Shown: positions 62,531-64,000 of the stretch, one piece after another
How positions within the stretch are numbered: the stretch's first letter is position 1
Layout of the letters: each line of letters opens with the position of its first letter
DNA from: Cepaea nemoralis
Taxonomy: Eukaryota > Mollusca > Gastropoda > Stylommatophora > Helicidae
Length of the DNA: 64,000 nt
Assembly (NCBI GenBank): GCA_014155875.1
Contig: JACEFZ010027107.1
Location: forward strand, 61,001 to 125,000
Direction: 5' to 3'
Notes under the pieces: generated by a model
What the model was told of the DNA's origin: nothing
The model's database searches: none
What the model saw: only the letters and a program-made list of their open reading frames with translations
Program-made: the position numbers and the translations under genes

Positions 62531-63339
62531 CTAATTAATGTTGCTACTTTGTAATTATCTTTAAATATAAGCGAATCAGAGGTGTAATTAAGACGGTTTG
62601 GAATACTTTGAGAATGTCTTGTTGTCCATAGTGGTTTTATGAATGAATCAAGTGTCATCTCCGATTCGAAGGTCGGTTATAAGTCTTAAGCCTTCTGCCC
62701 TGAGTCTTTATGGTGTATTAATATACGTTTATTCCAGTCCATCTCTTCCTATTGGCAGCCAGTTTGTAACGTTGTCTTCCTTTTACACGCTTCCCCTTCA
62801 TATTTCTCTCCAATACATCGTTTAATGAGGACTTGTGTCTTTTATGTGGCTAATGTGATTGTCTGGCATTGATCTCATTCAGTAGTTTTCTGAAATCCCG
62901 GTTTTTACAATGTAAGTTTTAATGAAGTATTTATAGACAATCAGATTTTAAAAAATCCCGGTTCCACGATTTCATGACAAATAAAGGTATATGGAGGCCC
63001 ATAACTTCTCTAAATAGCGAATGTAGTAATTTAATTAACACACCACTTGTCCTTACCACCAGGAACTTTTTGCGATATGGCTAACCCAAAACCATATGGC
63101 AAATATCTCATCATAGGATGAATTGTAGCCAGGCCACCATCCTTGCAATTAAGTATGCAGTCCGCTACAGCTTTACTTAATGAAACTAGCGCCAGTGATC
63201 AGCTGAAAGGCTTTCCAGGTGCACACGCGCTAACACTTGGCACACCTTGCACTACATTAAGTAGGTCAAGTAAAGGACATTTCTACACGCCATATTGCTC
63301 TTTGGGAATGCGCTCCTAGAGTCATATTTTATAGAAGTT
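62531..63339. other. No recognisable feature
   Basis: Unique AT-rich sequence. The frame 62643-62825 has no domain. Confidence 0.45.
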
Positions 63340-63520
63340 GGCCTCGGTGGGTAATGTGATCAGTATCGTGCCGGCCGCCTGTAATTCCCAAAACATTTCT
63401 TGGAACCGATTTTTAGGCTGCGTCGACTTGGAAGTCCAGTCAATTTTTTAAATCCGAATCGGCCCCAATGCGGCTCGATCGCATGTCCACCGGGTTTTGC
63501 AATCGTGTGTTTAGCCACTG
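63340..63520 (-). repeat. SINE-B copy, minus
   Basis: GGTAATGTGATCAGTATCGT, then TTTTAGGCTGCGTCGACTTG and a reverse-complement B-box region GCGGCTCGATCGCATG. The tRNA-like head ends in TTTAGCCACTGTCTACCGCG. Confidence 0.75.
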
Positions 63521-64000
63521 TCTACCGCGGATCCCTGCACTGACTTTAGCCACTGTCTACCGCGGCTACCTGCAAATACTTTAGCCACTGTCTACCACTG
63601 ATCACTGCACTGACTTTAGCCACTGTCTACCACTGATCACTGCACTGACTTTAGCCACTGTCTACCATTGATCTCTGCACTGACTTTAGCCACTGTCTAC
63701 CACTGATCACTGCACTGACATTAGCCACTGTCTACCGCGGATCTCTGCATTACTTTAGCCACTGTCTACTGTGCTCCCTGCACTACTTTAGCCACTATCT
63801 ACTGTGCTCCCTGCACTACTTTAGCCAATGTCTACTGTGCTCCCTGCATTACTTTAGCCACTGTCTACCACTGATCGCTGCATTATTTTATCCACTGTCT
63901 ATCGCGGCTACCTGCATTACTTTGGCCACTGTTTACCGCACTCCCTGTACTACTTTAACTACTGTCTACCGCGGCTCTCTGCAATACTTTAGCCACTGTC
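63505..64000. repeat. About 31-bp minisatellite, runs off the window
   Basis: ACTTTAGCCACTGTCTACC followed by a variable (GCGG / ACTG / TGTG) and AT(C)CTGCA recurs about 15 times at 30-37 base spacing. The first unit is the SINE-B head of the preceding feature, so the array seems seeded there. Confidence 0.9.

Overview
The window reads as repeat-dense nuclear DNA of an invertebrate animal. It has GT-AG introns, tRNA-derived SINEs, several APE-type LINE families, mariner, Tc1 and hAT-type DNA transposons, a Ty3/gypsy-type gag-protease and long microsatellites. The mix suits a lophotrochozoan, possibly a mollusc; that placement is inference and no species can be named. Host coding sequence is almost absent: I can support only two exons (38465-38586 and 47953-48076, + strand) of one class-A neuropeptide-type GPCR, separated by a 9.4 kb intron full of repeats.

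The most notable content is a pair of large elements with long terminal inverted repeats. Element 1 (20153-28044, about 7.9 kb, arms of about 0.5 kb) and element 2 (3888-8253, about 4.4 kb, arms of about 1.4-1.5 kb) both begin AGTAGTAT and end with its complement. Both are flanked by 6-bp target duplications matching at 5 of 6 positions, and both sit inside LINE fragments whose coding alignment is regained when one duplication copy is removed. AG...CT termini, 6-bp duplications and arms of this length are what is known of Polinton/Maverick-type (adintovirus-related) elements, but no polymerase B, integrase, ATPase or capsid gene is visible in either. They instead carry small host-like genes. 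Element 1 has a TATA-driven intact gene with a PC4/p15 transcriptional coactivator domain (23938-24873) and a less certain two-exon gene (about 22684-23397). Element 2 has a frameshifted gene with a Bcl-2 family BH1 motif (5723-6118). The arms of both elements carry a CRE/ATF-like site followed by an E2F-like site in the same order, suggesting a virus-style promoter inside the repeats.

Layout. 1-3.5 kb: minus-strand gypsy-type gag-protease entering from the left, with its probable leader/LTR. 3.5-8.5 kb: LINE tail interrupted by element 2. 8.5-20.1 kb: LINE, SINE and mariner fragments and a 490-bp dispersed repeat. 20.15-28.04 kb: element 1. 28-38 kb: LINE and SINE fragments, two mariner deletion derivatives and microsatellites. 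38.4-48.1 kb: the GPCR exons and their repeat-filled intron. 48.3-57.4 kb: an hAT-type miniature element, LINEs (including a 2.6 kb endonuclease-RT copy), SINEs and minisatellites. 57.4-62.16 kb: homopolymer-dominated sequence that looks like failed base-calling or polishing and should not be annotated. 62.2-64 kb: a GT-rich dispersed repeat, a SINE and a minisatellite running off the right edge.

The local names SINE-A, SINE-B, repeat R490 and so on are mine; family assignments come from motif reading only.
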